Below, piece by piece: positions 12,595-25,042 of a stretch of 64,000 nucleotides of DNA. The position numbers and the translations under genes were made by a program. This stretch comes from Microcebus murinus (Eukaryota > Chordata > Mammalia > Primates > Cheirogaleidae): the NCBI RefSeq assembly GCF_040939455.1, contig NC_134108.1, positions 13,917,501 through 13,981,500 of the forward strand, read 5' to 3'. Every line of letters starts with the position of its first letter. Position 1 is the stretch's first letter. The notes under the pieces were generated by a model. It worked only from the letters and a program-made list of their open reading frames with translations. It was not told the DNA's origin and did no database searches.

Positions 12595-12790
12595 GCGCCC
12601 CCATCTGTTAGGTGTGAGGTGGGAGTCAGACACAGAGGTTCTAGTCTGGGCTTTGCCTCTAGGAGCAGAGAAACCTTGGGTAAGTCCCTTCACCTCTCTG
12701 GACTCTGATTTCTTCACCTGGAAAATAAAGAGGCAGGGATATATCATGTCTAAGGCCCCTTCTAGATGAAAATAACTGTGATTTTATGAT
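12595..12790 (+). repeat. MIR SINE
   Basis: GGTTCTAGTCTGGGCTTTGC, CTTGGGTAAGTCCCTTCACC, CTCTGGACTCTGATTTCTTC and GAAAATAAAGAGG follow the MIR consensus in forward orientation. Confidence 0.85.
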
Positions 12791-12799
12791 TTTATCTGT

Positions 12800-13160
12800 G
12801 CAAAGAGAGGACTGTACCAAATAATCCCCATAATTATATCCAGATTTTAAATTCTCAGATGAGTTTGTCATGCAAAGAAATTCATAAGGTTGCTATCAGC
12901 AAGTCTTTGTGGGATTTTATTTAATGACTCCTGATATTGGAAGGGAAAACATCCCCCTACTTAATGGAAAATTGTTTAAACATGCTTTTAGCAAGCATCG
13001 TAAAAATAGCCACTTCCCATAAAACTAAAAGCAGCAGCCTTGGGACATAGACTAAGATTAAAGCGTTGTCACAACTAAAATAAAGACATCACAAGGAATT
13101 ACCAAACCAACTGCCAAGTAAATTGATCAGTGACAGAAGACATTCTGTCAATTTTTCTTC
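12800..13160. other. Unassigned intron sequence
   Basis: Short stretch between two MIR copies with no recognisable feature. Confidence 0.5.
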
Positions 13161-13164
13161 ATAA

Positions 13165-13375
13165 TATAGTTGGTTAAAAGCTTATGCTCCAGAGTCCAAT
13201 TTCTAGGTTTAGAATCTGCCATTACTGGTTGTGTGACCTTGGGCAAGTCACTTCTTCTGTCTCAGTCTTAGTGTCTGTACCATAAAATAAGAATAATATT
13301 AGTACCCGCCTCTTAAGGTTGGCATAGGGATTAAACAAAGATCATTAAGGTTTTCAGCAAGATGCCTGGTTCATT
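13165..13375 (+). repeat. MIR SINE
   Basis: GGTTGTGTGACCTTGGGCAA followed by GTCACTTCTTCTGTCTCAG and GGTTGGCATAGGGATTAAA is a well-preserved MIR in forward orientation. Confidence 0.9.
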
Positions 13376-13429
13376 ATGGTCAAAAACACCAGCTATCAGT
13401 ATTCTTAAGGTCATTTCTCTGGTTCTTAA

Positions 13430-13880
13430 CAATTTACCCTTCTTTTGTTCATTCAACAATTTGGCTCTATAAGTTATTAAGCATTTATTCTGTCCAAGGA
13501 ACTGGGCTGAAACTGCAGAGAGTACCAAGGTAAACAAGACTGAGCTCCTCTTCACAACCTCACCTGCCCTTTTTGCCTGGCTAACTCCTCATTCTTAAAA
13601 ACTCAGTGGAAAGTGTCACTTGTTCCATCAAACATTTTTGACCTCCGCATCAATGGACTGAGACCCTCCATGTGGTTAAGTGCTTCTCCTCAATGCTCCC
13701 AGCTGTCTTCTCTACCACAATTCTTATTCCACTGTTTTTCAGTTATCTATATATACTCATTGTCTCCTTCTCTAGACTACAAATTCCTAGATGACAGATG
13801 TTTGCATTCTCTCTACCTACCACAGAAGCCAGGACATGACCAACCTCCAATACAGTTTCCTGCATGAGTGAATATAATAA
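13430..13880 (+). repeat. L2-related fragment(s)
   Basis: TTTGTTCATTCAACAATTTG and TAAGCATTTATTCTGTCCAA resemble a reverse L2/MIR-type tail. TTGCCTGGCTAACTCCTCAT and ACTACAAATTCCTAGATGAC are forward L2 3' segments. At least two pieces are joined. Confidence 0.6.
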
Positions 13881-13884
13881 ATGA

Positions 13885-16480
13885 ATTAATAACATTAATA
13901 AAATCTATTGAACAGATGGGGGAGATAAATCCATTTACAACCAAAATGAAAGGAATGCTATGGTAATTACAAAAAAGGTACCAGAAAAGATGCTATATGT
14001 GCACAATGTACCCAGAAAGAATGCCAGGTGGAAAACCCACCTGGTAGAAGTACCGTTTGAGCCGAGCCTTGACTTCTGGGAAGAATTGGCCTAACAAAGA
14101 TGGGACAAAAAGGACAAAAGGTACATGGTACTGATGGAGATGACCATGAAGAAGAGAAGTAAGAAAATGCTATTTAAATATGACTTTGAACAAGAGTTTC
14201 TTGGAGTGATAGTAGGAGACGGACTGGAATCAAATCGCAAGGGTTTGAATGCCACATCAAGGAACGTGCATGTGTTCTGTGACTAGACTGAGGGCTTTTA
14301 AGCAGAGGCTGGTATATGTATGTACTTTGGGTAGTATGCTCTAGTATTTAATAGTAAACTGAAATATGAATTAAAGTTCAAAAGCTCAAAAGCTGAAAAA
14401 CCAAAAGGAGAGAATGACACAAGAAATATTTGAGAAGAAACTTCTCATCCGTGTTTTTGAGATGTACTAGATAATGACCGGCACCGCACTTTTTTTCAAC
14501 GATAGCTGTGTAATATAAAAACTCTAGAAATGGAATGCTTCTACCAGTTACTTGATAACTTTGCTAGCCATTCCACAATGTCAAAGACTAACTTCTTAGA
14601 AGAGGGTTGGACTCATAGCAAAGCAACTTTGGTTTCATCAATCATAATTGCTGAGTCTCAAAAACAAAGAACAAAGAACCAGAGAGCCCTGGGCCAGGGA
14701 GCTGATAGTTCCTCATTGTGTTGATCTCAGAACCTGCTAGTCAAGTAGTGTAGGTACTGGAGGAGACCCATTCTCATTTCTCACCCAAAGAGTTGCATTT
14801 ATACACATTTCTAAGATCTCAAAGACTAGCTTTCAGCTGCTTATTCTGGGCAGTCACATGAGGAAGGAGTGGGCTGGAGGATTGAGCAACTACCAGACCC
14901 AGCCCTGGGCTTACGTGCCAAGCTGGAGAGCCTGAATGCCCATTTCACATATCGACCATAAGTTAGTCTTTTAAAATGCAAACCTGGAGGGGGGAAGCAT
15001 TAAAACTAGCACTCTAATTGTGGAAAGAATTCTGCAAACACGTCATGACAGAGGGAGTACGTGAGCAGAGCTTTAAACTGAGTCCTCCTCCACATTCAAG
15101 ACTGGTTCAAGGATTCGAACTTACAGAAGTTTCCAAACATGGAACTGGAAGTTTTGTGCAATCAACCACTTGTACTGATATTTACGACTTTATAGTTATA
15201 TCAACAATGCTAGAGGTTCTGCCTGTCAGTGATAGTCTGGTGTGTGTCAACTCTCTGAATAACCTGAATGAAAAAGAACCCTATTGGGAGAGGGTATGAG
15301 GGGCTTAAATTGCCTTCAATTATCTAAACACTTAAAAATCTAATGATGCAGGCTAATTGGCACTGGTGTGTGTTTGTGCCCATGTTTTAGGTTGCTTCCT
15401 AATTTTATCTGCATATCCTGTGGCAAAAATCTTCATCCTATGTCCTTCTGCAACCTGACTTCTTTGTACTTAGTCAATAACAAATGCAACTGCCTCTCTC
15501 AAATCTTATTTGAGAAAGCTGAGATGCAGAAATGAATGCTACTGTCACCTTTCCTCTCAGCAGTGCTTTTACCCTCTGCTTCTAGAATCCAAGTGGGCCA
15601 AGGAAGTGAGGACTTGGGGGTGAGGCAGACGTGGGATTGAGTATTGCACCTCGGGGTCAGAACACAGCAAAACCCTGGGCACACCACAGGGCTCCCCCAC
15701 CTCCACGTCTGCATCTTGAAACTGAAATAGAAACACCGTCCCTCTAAAGTTGTAGGGAAAGAAAATGAGATAACACTCAGAGACATGTTGGGAAACTGCA
15801 CATCAGTAGACTACACAGGGGAAAAGCCCTGAGGAGTTGTTTGCGTGTTGTTTTTGGTTTTCTCAATTGCTTATTCCAGCTTCAACCCCAGAGCAATGAT
15901 CAGAACCGCTAGGACATGGCCCAGGTCTCAGTAGTATTTTAATCATCTGTGTGATTCTGAAATAATCCTTGATTTGAACACACAGCCAGGGTTGGAAACA
16001 CACCCCTAAGCAGGACCTTCTATCCTTCTTCCTTCGCCAAGTTTCTTTTTTTTTTTCCAAATCGCACAGAAATTCCCTCCTTGACCTCTGCACACCCCAG
16101 CTTCTCGGTAACTGCTCACCTCAGCTTCAACTACTTCCCTCTCTGGGATTGTTTCAGTCCACAGCACTTAATGCCCCTCGCTCTTTATTGATGGATTGAT
16201 TTTTTTTTTTTTTACTTATTTGGAGTTTTTTTTAACAGTAGTTTTGTTTTGTTTTTCAGACATAAGAGCTGACATGTATTAAGTATTTCAAGAAATACTA
16301 GCTTCCTGCTTCCTTTTGATTGGAAAAGTTTAACTTCTAAGCACAACAGGGTATTAAAGTTGGTTCCTTGAAGGCAAAATAAACAAATATAGGGAAGTAA
16401 CAAATGTTCCAGACTCATAGTGAGCTCCCATATTCAACTTCCTCAGTGTATGGTTCTCAATTCCCTTCTGGAAAAGCAAT
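13885..16480. other. Unassigned intron sequence
   Basis: No gene recognised. T-rich tracts lie near 16,035-16,050 and 16,199-16,260. The patch at 15,655-15,790 (GGGCACACCACAGGGCTCCC onwards) might be a decayed MIR but is too diverged to call. Confidence 0.5.
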
Positions 16481-16489
16481 AAAAAATAA

Positions 16490-16712
16490 TGGCTTGCTTT
16501 GTTCTGGGCATGTTTTAAGCCCTAGGCATCTATAAACTTGTTTAATCCTCACACCATCCAAAAGATATAGGTCCTATTCTGATTGGCATTTACAGATGAG
16601 TAAACTGAGGCACATAGCAAAACAACTTGCCAGGGATTACAACTGGACAGAACTCAAACCAGGATAGAAACATCAGCTGCCCGGCTCCAAAACTTGTGCT
16701 TTAATTACTGTA
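16490..16712 (-). repeat. MIR SINE, reverse orientation
   Basis: GTTTAATCCTCACACCATCC, ACAGATGAGTAAACTGAGGC and ACTTGCCAGGGATTACAACT are the reverse complement of the MIR core, ending in the CGGCTCCAAAACTTGTGC end. Confidence 0.85.
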
Positions 16713-16716
16713 TTAC

Positions 16717-17350
16717 AGAGTCAATTCTGATGATTCATGGTAGTTGTGGTCTATAAAGTCACCTAGAACACTGAATTAGCAAATATGAACCCTTCTTTCG
16801 AGGAGAAAACAGGGTATAGGTTTTTGGGAGCCTTTGGTGACAGCATTTTTGTTACCTTTTCAGTACATAACCTTGTTTCTCATGTGCTTCTGTTTAAAAA
16901 TACTTTAACATATACCATTGATTCATCAACATCGAACTCACAGCCAACAGCACTATAATTCATGCCTGAACGACGCTTACCCAACAGGTATTTTCTCTGC
17001 TAAGACACATCCTCCTTGTTGCACTTAGAAGCACTTCAGCACAATGTTGGGGGCCATTTTAAACATCAAAATCACCAACAAAAAATATAAAAATGCAAAA
17101 AACGTGGCACTAAATAGACTGTAAGGAGGACACTAGTTTACAGTGGGAGAGCTGAAGCAACAATGCAGATCATCACCTTGTTCAACCTCAGCTGGGTACA
17201 TGCATGTAGAACCATTCAAATCTTCTGCCATTCCGTACATGTCTGCAAAGGATGGAGAAAGCGCCTCAAGTATCAATGTGGGGGTTACAAATAAATTTTA
17301 ACAAATAGGCAAATTTGCAAACATAGAATCTGTGAATGGCAGCCGACTGT
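16717..17350 (-). mobile_element. Tigger (pogo-type) DNA transposon remnant, Tigger2/MER28-like
   Basis: On the minus strand the element begins with ACAGTCGGCTGCCATTCACA, passes through GTCTATTTAGTGCCACGTTT and ATTTTGATGTTTAAAATGGC, and ends with ACCATGAATCATCAGAATTG. This is the order of a Tigger2-type element, with the start of the transposase reading frame near AAAATGGCCCCCAAC. The frame is broken early by stops and indels and most of the internal transposase is deleted. Terminal repeats are visible but diverged. Confidence 0.75.
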
Positions 17351-17359
17351 ACTTGGAAT

Positions 17360-17970
17360 GCCCTGCAGAGTCCTTCCTTCTACTTTTATTTCTAAGGAAG
17401 GCAATCCACAAACATCCCACATTTTTCCAATGACATCTAAAGATCCCTTCCCAAATCACCCTTCTCCCAGCCAAGAGAGTGGCGCGAACCATGTCACATT
17501 GCTTCCTGCCCACCATTCTTTCAACCGACAGCTTCTCAGGCCTGTCACGTGCCACACTCTTTGCCAAGAGCTGGGAGGAATACAGTGACAAAGAAGTCAT
17601 GGTGTCTGCTTGGACCAGCGCACAAGGGTTCCTCCTCTGAGAAATCAAAGAGGCATCCAAAGGTCCCACAATTTTTTCCCTATAATTAAAGAAAATAATT
17701 TATCCATGTAACTAGATTCTATCTCATACTCAAATTGGAATGTGCATCCTTTCACTCCGAATTGGTTGAAACATTTCAGCAGAAATAAATACAACCATTT
17801 GTAAGGTCTTCCAGAAAAGAAAAGGTCAAAGTCACAGTAAATGACCTTTAAAATCAATTAGGTTTCTGACATTATTGCATTATGAAAGTTTTACCCCTTC
17901 CCCCCAAAATCATCATTTTAAAATAGCTACATGATACAAGTGAAATGAATCATGAATGCACCAAGAACTG
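17360..17970. other. Unassigned intron sequence
   Basis: Lies between the Tigger remnant and the Alu. A 123-codon minus-strand open frame has no recognised similarity and is probably chance. Confidence 0.5.
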
Positions 17971-17989
17971 TTCAAAAATAAGCATTTTT

Positions 17990-18314
17990 AGCCGGGCGCG
18001 GTGGCTCACGCCTGTAATCCTAGCACTCTGGGAGGCTGAGGCGGGCGGATTGCTCGAGGTCAGGAGTTCGAAACCAGCCTGAGCAAGAGCGAGACCCCCG
18101 TCTCTACTATAAATACAAAGAAATTAATTGGCCAACTAATATATATAAAAAATTAGCCGGGCATGGTGGCGCATGCCTGTAGTCCCAGCTACTCGGGAGG
18201 CTGAGGCAGCAGGATTGCTTGAGCCCAGGAGTTTGAGGTTGCTGTGAGCTAGGCTGACGCCACGGCACTCACTCTAGCCTGGCAACAAAGTGAGACTCTT
18301 GTCTCAAAAAAAAA
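17990..18314 (+). mobile_element. Lemur-type Alu SINE, full-length dimer
   Basis: The element starts GCCGGGCGCGGTGGCTCACG and carries the lemur-type middle segment (AATTAATTGGCCAACTAATA) and right-arm segment (GAGCTAGGCTGACGCCACGG). It ends in an A tail. A perfect 16-bp duplication, AAAAATAAGCATTTTT, flanks it at 17,974-17,989 and 18,315-18,330. Low divergence and the perfect duplication mark a fairly recent insertion into ESR1 intron 1. In ESR1 orientation it is inverted. Confidence 0.97.
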
Positions 18315-18334
18315 AAAAATAAGCATTTTTGTTG

Positions 18335-21300
18335 ATTAAGTGGGAAATTAGTTGGCAAAAATGCCTTGTGCAAGTTCACATGGATCTAGAACTCCTGAAA
18401 TTAGGTCCACTGAGAGAAAATAGCTGAGGCTGTGCTTTTAGTTATCCCCATACCAGAGACACATGCTGAAGATTCAGGCACTAGAATTTCACCCGTTCAT
18501 GCCATAAGATTTCCCAGCTGTTATACACAACACTGTTACATGAACTGCTGGGAATACACAACCACATTTTATATAATCTATGCCCTCAATGGAATGAGGT
18601 AGCCAAATGAATGAATGAATGAACTTAGAAAGCAATCCTATTAAGTGAAAATTTCTTCTTCTAGATTTTAAGTTTCTCTCCTTAGAGACAAGAAGAAAAT
18701 CATTTTTTAGCCTTTTAATCCAGTTAATGCCACTCCGAGTTACTGCAGCATACTCTTACACTGGCTTTCCCGTAGTAGGTAGGAACTCTGTTGAGCTCTG
18801 TTCCACATTTCATTAAAACAACAGATGAAACCAGTCAGTAAAGAAATAAACCAGAAAAGGTGGAAGGAAAAATATAAGAACACACAGATGGAACAACTGA
18901 AACAGAAAACAAAAAAAAGAAATCTTGATAGGGGCAAAGAGGCTTCAAGGGAGTTTAAAGCTTCTATTTATTAGAAAATAAAGCTAAGGAAACAAAGCAT
19001 GAAAATGGACTCAAAATAAAAAAAAGATCTGCAGTGGAAAAACGAAGTATGCCAATGCAAAAATGACTATTTCTAATATCATTTAGTTGCAGGAAACTAA
19101 AAGAGAAAATTGTCCTCTCCTTTCAGGGCCTTAGAAGAAATCCCAAGCCGTAAAATGAGTCAAGAAACCAAACTGCCCAGGAAGTAGTACCAGGCATGTG
19201 CATGTAAGCTGGTGAGGACCCTAAACCTGTCACTGTTTGGGAACAGGCAGAATTAGCCCAGGACCGGAGGATGAAGGACAGGAGTGTAAACAAGCTTCCG
19301 AGCAGGAGGTGAGAATCTGAACAGTAAACTGCAGAGGCCCTTCGCTTCTCTTGGGGTTCAGAATATTTGGGAAATTCAAAAAGAACCCATCTGAGCTTTT
19401 CGAGGGCTCATTTAGAAATGCCTGGTCCTGAGCATTACTTAACTAACTTTATTAACTGTAAGTGAATGTCTACAGTGTTCCCAAGTGTCACACGTAGGAA
19501 GTCTAGAAAGCAGAAAATTACAGAAAAAAAATAAGTTTACTATCTCCTTACAGCTGACACATTTAATTAAAGCAGATGTTATAGGAACAAACTAATTTGT
19601 CCCTCTAAAAAGTTCAGAAGAGAAACAAAAAAATTTTTAGTCTTTTTTGGGATTCTGTGGTTTCTTTTGTATTTTGCTATGTAGCAATTACAGGTGCTTA
19701 ATAGGTTTACGGTATTAAACCTATTGGTAATATCATTATTGAAATTTTAAGACTTTTCAATTATAACTATACCCCAAAAAGCCAAATGGATTAAAAGATT
19801 TTGATTTCTGTATAGGGTAAACATCTCCAGGCATAATAAGACATCCATCCAGAAATACTACCTACCCAAACTGAGATCAACATTCCATCACCGTCATCAT
19901 CATCACATCATCATAATCACAGATTACCACCAGCACTACCACACCACCATATCACACACAAGTGGGTTGTAAGAAACCCATACCCTTTCTTAAGTTTCTT
20001 GAAATTATTACTTTATTAAATTACTTAAAATTTTGTCCATTGGGATCAAAATAGCTGTGTTTCTGTCCTTTGTAATTTTAATGCGGTCTAAAAATATATA
20101 CAGAAATGAAAACATTGTTCATTAATACAAAACTTTCCTCATTATTCCTAATAATATTCCATAAGGTACAGAACTCAGCAATTATAGTTTCTTCTCTCAA
20201 GAAGAAGGATCAAGAATATCATAAAGGCACTTCTCCTAACCCCTATCCCACTAAGTCTTCAGATTTCAGAGGACAGTGTGAGGATGCTTCAAGGAAGGAG
20301 TGGTGGACAGCTCACACACACTTTTTTAAAAAATGACATTATCCATCAATTTATTGGCAGAGTTGAAAATATAAAACTATTCAATGAATTGGTGAACTGA
20401 CTTCTATGAAATCTTTTACACTTTCACTTTGGTTGGTTTGTGTTCAAGTGTGGCTAAGGTTTTTTTCTTTTTGGATTTATATAGCATTTGGTATATGCAT
20501 TTTGGTTCTAAACAGCTGAAGCCACTCTGTGTTTTCCTTTCTTAGATAAGTAAAGTGAGACTTAGCATTAAACTCAAAGACTCCTTTGCTCCTCTCCATT
20601 CGAATTAGCCTAGAAGAGATAGGAGCGCACTCGGCATGCTACTCACTCTCCTGGGTTCTTCTAAAGTTACATTAAAAATAATAATGAAGTCACAGGGAGG
20701 AGTTGGGTGTATTAATTTCATGCTGAGCATAGATTTTACAAAAAATATAGTTAAATATGTAATGATAATTTAATATAATTAAAATCCTTATGTTTTCTTA
20801 TGTAAAATTGTTTTCCCGTAATCAGGGGTGTGACATTTTTAAAATGTATCGGTGAAACAAATGTTTTTTTTATGATAACCTGATAACCCAGGCTGTAAAA
20901 AAATACTGCAGATGGTGATAAAGATTTGACTTAAGTTTGGCTTTCACAGAAAAAGATTCCATGTTATCATCATTTTATCTTTATAGTGAAACTCCTGACC
21001 AGCTAAATCTGCTCTTCCCTACCATCTTTTAGCTTATGAAAACAGCATAACAAATATTAATATGTAGGTAAAATAACAAAAATATCTAATGTTTGTATAG
21101 CTCATATACTACTTTCATGTATACAATCTCACTTGACAAAATTACTATTGTCTCATCATTAACGGGAAGCCTGGCATCTTTTATAGTTTTTCCTGACATC
21201 CACCATTCCTGCCATTGTCAAATTCTTGCCCCTGTCTTTAATATCCTGAAAACTCTTAAGAAACCAAAATCCTCAACCTGAATTTTCCCAAACTACAAAT

Positions 21301-22200
21301 GTTATAGCCTAAATACATTCACAAAAGTAAACAACAAACAACTATAGCCAGGGATCCAAATTAACTGAGTGTGAGAAAGAAGATTAGAATAAGTGGCAAT
21401 TAGCCTCAGGAGCTTTCTACCAAACAGGAACAAGCCACATGGAGTAGGTGAAAATGAAATAGAGATTGAAGATGTGATTCCTTTTTCATCTGAAAATACA
21501 CTCATTCACGAGGCAATATGTGGCTCCGTTGACTATTCTTAGACCAGCACAAAGTGTCAGGTAATCAGGAACAATTTAAATTAATGAAAAAAAGTAAGAA
21601 CAGAAAGAAAAAGGGCTGAAATATTACCTAAGGACAAGGAAAGAATTATAGGAAACTTGAAAATTAGCCACTTAAATCTCTTTGGAGATCAGCCTCTGTT
21701 CAAAGTTGAGAAATAGTTTTAAATGATCACCAGTGGACAAACTAATCATCGTGAATGTGCAATCGGTATACAAATCACCAGGGCATTGACTTTCATGCAA
21801 AAGGTTTGCACATTTGTAGAGTTTTTTGGAGTGATGTTTAGCTTTTAAGAATACTGAGTAATAAAACTGAAATAAGTGTGCAGCATTAAATACCTAATTT
21901 GAATTTTTAAAACCATGGTAGATATAATTAAGTTTCATCTTTAGTTTTATTCAAAGTTGCTAAGTTGTTTGAACTTTGAAAAGGAACTAGGTTAAGATGA
22001 CTCCCAGTTTCCTTCATCATGAAATTTTAAGTAAGACACATCTTGCAAAATCACAGCTTGCCTACCAACAAATTTATTACCTGTTAATAACAATTTGTTG
22101 AGACATGTGACAATCTTTCTCACATTATTATATGCCCAGAGAAATTGTATCTATTATATTTCTTCATGCATAGGTGTGGCTGCATATTGTGACCAAGGGA
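18335..22200. other. Unassigned intron sequence with short simple repeats
   Basis: Nearly 4 kb of AT-rich sequence without recognised genes or well-preserved repeats. Small simple repeats are an AATG/GAAT tract at 18,606-18,623 and an irregular CAT tract at 19,885-19,920. Confidence 0.5.
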
Positions 22201-22204
22201 AGAA

Positions 22205-22350
22205 AGTAACTGTAATATCTCAATGCCAAATGATGGGAACTTTACATAGATTATCTGAACATCTCAGTGGGGCATTCAGGTGAACAATCCATATGATAGT
22301 CCCATTCTATATATGAAAAAGCTAAGAATCAGAAATAGTAAAGCTTAATC
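22205..22350 (-). repeat. Probable MIR, reverse orientation
   Basis: ACTTTACATAGATTATCTGA, CCCATTCTATATATGAAAAA and GCTTAATCTAACTGACCTAA follow the reverse MIR order with considerable divergence. Confidence 0.5.
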
Positions 22351-22495
22351 TAACTGACCTAAAGACACCAGCCAAATTTACAAGAAAAAAATAAAATAAA
22401 AGACATTCAAAATAGTTTTTTGGTTTCTGTAAATAAAATCACCAGCCACTTGCCTGAATTTTTTGTTTTTTACTTAACATATAACATTTTATGCT

Positions 22496-22744
22496 AGTAG
22501 TTTTCAAACTTTTTGACCTCAATCCCCTGTCAGAAATACATTTTACTTTACAATTAGTACACAGAAGCAGGTATAATTAAAACAAATTTTCAAGAAACAA
22601 AATTTACCCTTACTAAATACCATGTACTCTTATTATTTTCCATTATATTCTTTTCTGTTTTAGTCTTTTTAAAAAAATATTTTAGACTCACTAAAGAGAT
22701 TTCATGATCCTCTGGGTCATGATAAGCAGTTTAAAACCATTGCT
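22496..22744. mobile_element. hAT-Charlie-like DNA transposon remnant
   Basis: The left end AGTAGTTTTCAAACTTTTTG and the reverse complement of the right end (AATGGTTTTAAACTGCTTAT) look like the inverted ends of Charlie-type elements (canonical start AGTGGTTCTCAAAC). The interior is AT-rich and non-coding. Subfamily not determined. Confidence 0.55.
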
Positions 22745-22749
22745 TTCAG

Positions 22750-24755
22750 CTCCCAACCTTTTCGTAATTACCTAAGAAAATTAAAGTTTCCTAAAAGAGT
22801 CTAGTCAATTCTTTCCTTTGTACACAGAGTTATTCAAATAGAAAAACTAGGATGAGAAAATATTAAATAATATATTGTCTGTACAAAGCACTTGCGTAAA
22901 TGCTTCTCTTCTTTCCTGAGTTTTAAGAGGTGGAATGCTAATGAAAGAGGAAGGATGTTATATGAAATGAATCACACAGGAAAAATCATTCTAAACTGAA
23001 TTTCCACACAGCATCCCATTTGTGCAAATTTTTTACTTTATTTTTAAAAGTTCCTTGTCATTTTTTTAGTATGCTAAAAGTATTTAAATATTATTTAATG
23101 CAAAAAGTTTAAGATGGGGCATATCATAGTGATAGTACCTGCCACTGGGATGATGAACAATTTCGAATCAAATGTAGTCCCCTCTTTAATTGACCAGGCT
23201 CCCTTGTAATTATTACCAAGGCAGTAAATAATCCAGGAGCAGTCTCATTAGTGCCCATTGAAATTCAGTGGCATTAATTTGCAATAAAAGAACTGAAAAT
23301 TAAATGGGAAAGAAAATAGTTTCTGGAGTCCACCATAAGGTTATGGAATTCAAATCATACTAATGCCTTCCTTCACATTCAGGAGTTTAAAATCTTTTTT
23401 GAATTACCCTTAATCGCTTTATTTTGTTCTTCTATTTTTTAAAAAAATGGGCAAAAGAAATAATTTTTCTTTTTACATTTTAACCCTAAATTAAGACAAG
23501 TGAAATGAATTTAAAATTTGCCAAAGTTTTAAAGTTTTGTTCATTGTTTGTCTTTTGAGCAATAACTCAGCCTGTACCTGCTGCTTAGCTGTGAGATGCT
23601 CTAAACTCCTCTGAGAGGTCTGAAGAAGCACGTTTGGATACCCCAAGAATCTGCCCTTCAGTACCCTCTGCGGCTAACCTGCACCTTAGTCCTGTTTCTT
23701 CTGCTAAAAATATCTCTGGAAATAGAACACTGAAGAGAAAACAGTCCACAGTGTGCAGGGTAGAAGTATCTGGGCAAGAGCAGGAGGCAAATCCAGACAC
23801 TAGGTACAGTTGGGAAGTGCCTAACTCAGCACCCAGCCATGTGGGCGCCCTGAAGCCTACCAACCCAACCCAGGATATACCTGTCCTGCAGGTGTTCACC
23901 AGAAACCCCCACCTAAGCCCTCTGCAGGCCCATCAGGAATAGGAAGGAGAAACTGTCAAAGGGAAAAGGGGACTAAAGGGAGAGGAAGAAAGACAATCGC
24001 TATAAGAAAAAAATTAAAATGAGGATGTGAAACATTCGCCACTTAAAGCGCTCTCCCGCCTCCTGGGAGGCGCAGAACCCAGACGACCTCCACAACAGTG
24101 CTCGGCCGGGCATGGAACTAAGCAGGCAAGGGGTTATTTTAGAGCACTCGTGCTTTGATATGGCGTGTTTTAACCTCAGGAGACACCTATAAAATTTCTG
24201 CTGTCAGAAGTCACATGCCAGCAATATGCTCCAACACGGGCTCAACCAGTAAACTCAGAAATGAGAAACCTGTTGAGACCATTCAACCCCTGTATGGCTC
24301 TCATCCCTATGGCACTTCAGTCCTAGAGCCCCTGACGTGGGATGGGGAGGAGTGGGAACGCAGGTGATAGGAACTGCTCCCCACAAAGTCATCATCACGC
24401 TAATAGCCTGCATACTTTCAACCTGGAATTCTAGATGAAGGGAAATTTTGTGAGCACATCAAAAAAACAAAATTTTAAAATAATAGTAAACAAAACCCTC
24501 CCCAGCTCCGCTACCTCCATCACCTCCAGCTTTAAATACAAGAAGAAAAAAAAACGAGACCTTTGCTAGTGACTCAAAGCGCCTCGTGTTTATTTGCTTT
24601 GAGGTGTTTTCCCCCCACAAATAACTGCTGCTTTGTACGGTTTTCCAACGTTTGTTTAGTTAGGTAGCACGTGGGCTTGCGGATCTGCCTCTCGCACTGC
24701 CGGGTGGGGGGTGGAAAACATTTTTTTAAGCTGCCAAGCGATAGAACTGAACTCT
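22750..24755. other. Unassigned intron sequence next to the ESR1 CpG island
   Basis: No exon recognised. From about 23,580 the composition becomes more GC-balanced toward exon 1. Overlapping open frames of about 100 codons on both strands at 23,585-23,942 have no recognised similarity. Confidence 0.5.
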
Positions 24756-24864
24756 CTGAATGTGGGCTCCACCAACAGCCCCCCGGGCTGGGCCGCGCGC
24801 CCGCCCCGGGTTCCCCGCGCGCCCTCGGATCGCGCGTCCCGCGGCTCCCGCGGCTGCAGCGGCC

Positions 24865-24899
24865 GGGGCTGGCGGGGCTGGCGGGGCCGGCGGGGCTGG
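24865..24899 (+). repeat. 9-bp G-rich tandem repeat in the 5' end of ESR1 intron 1
   Basis: Four GGGG runs recur every 9 bp at 24,865, 24,874, 24,883 and 24,892 in a GGGGCTGGC-like unit. Loops are 5 nt, so the plus strand fits an intramolecular G-quadruplex pattern. The tract is about 150 bp into intron 1. The G-rich strand is the template for ESR1 transcription and the nascent RNA is C-rich. Confidence 0.8.
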
Positions 24900-25042
24900 C
24901 CCGGGTGCCCAAGCGCCCGGGCTGCGGCCTCCGGCGGGCTGCGGGCGGCGCGACCCCCGCGCTGGCTGGCCCGCTCGCTCCCCCCCGCCGGGCGCGCAGC
25001 GGCCACCCCGACGTGGCGCGGCAGGCGCGCGGGCGCGGGTAC

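Larger units (their letters stand above)
1..25042 (-). other. ESR1: ESR1 intron 1, 5' part (exon 2 lies beyond the window)
   Basis: Everything below the exon-1 donor is first-intron sequence read in descending coordinates. I looked for exon 2 (start of the DNA-binding domain) on the minus strand and found nothing resembling it, so the intron is longer than 25 kb; human intron 1 is about 34 kb. The intron holds L2, MIR, DNA-transposon and Alu copies plus simple repeats. No internal coding exon was found. Intronic enhancers are likely but cannot be identified from sequence alone. Confidence 0.85.

Noticed and set aside
1..25042. Search for ESR1 exon 2 (start of the DNA-binding domain) on the minus strand
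   Set aside because: No stretch with the expected zinc-finger cysteine pattern was found, so exon 2 is taken to lie outside the window.
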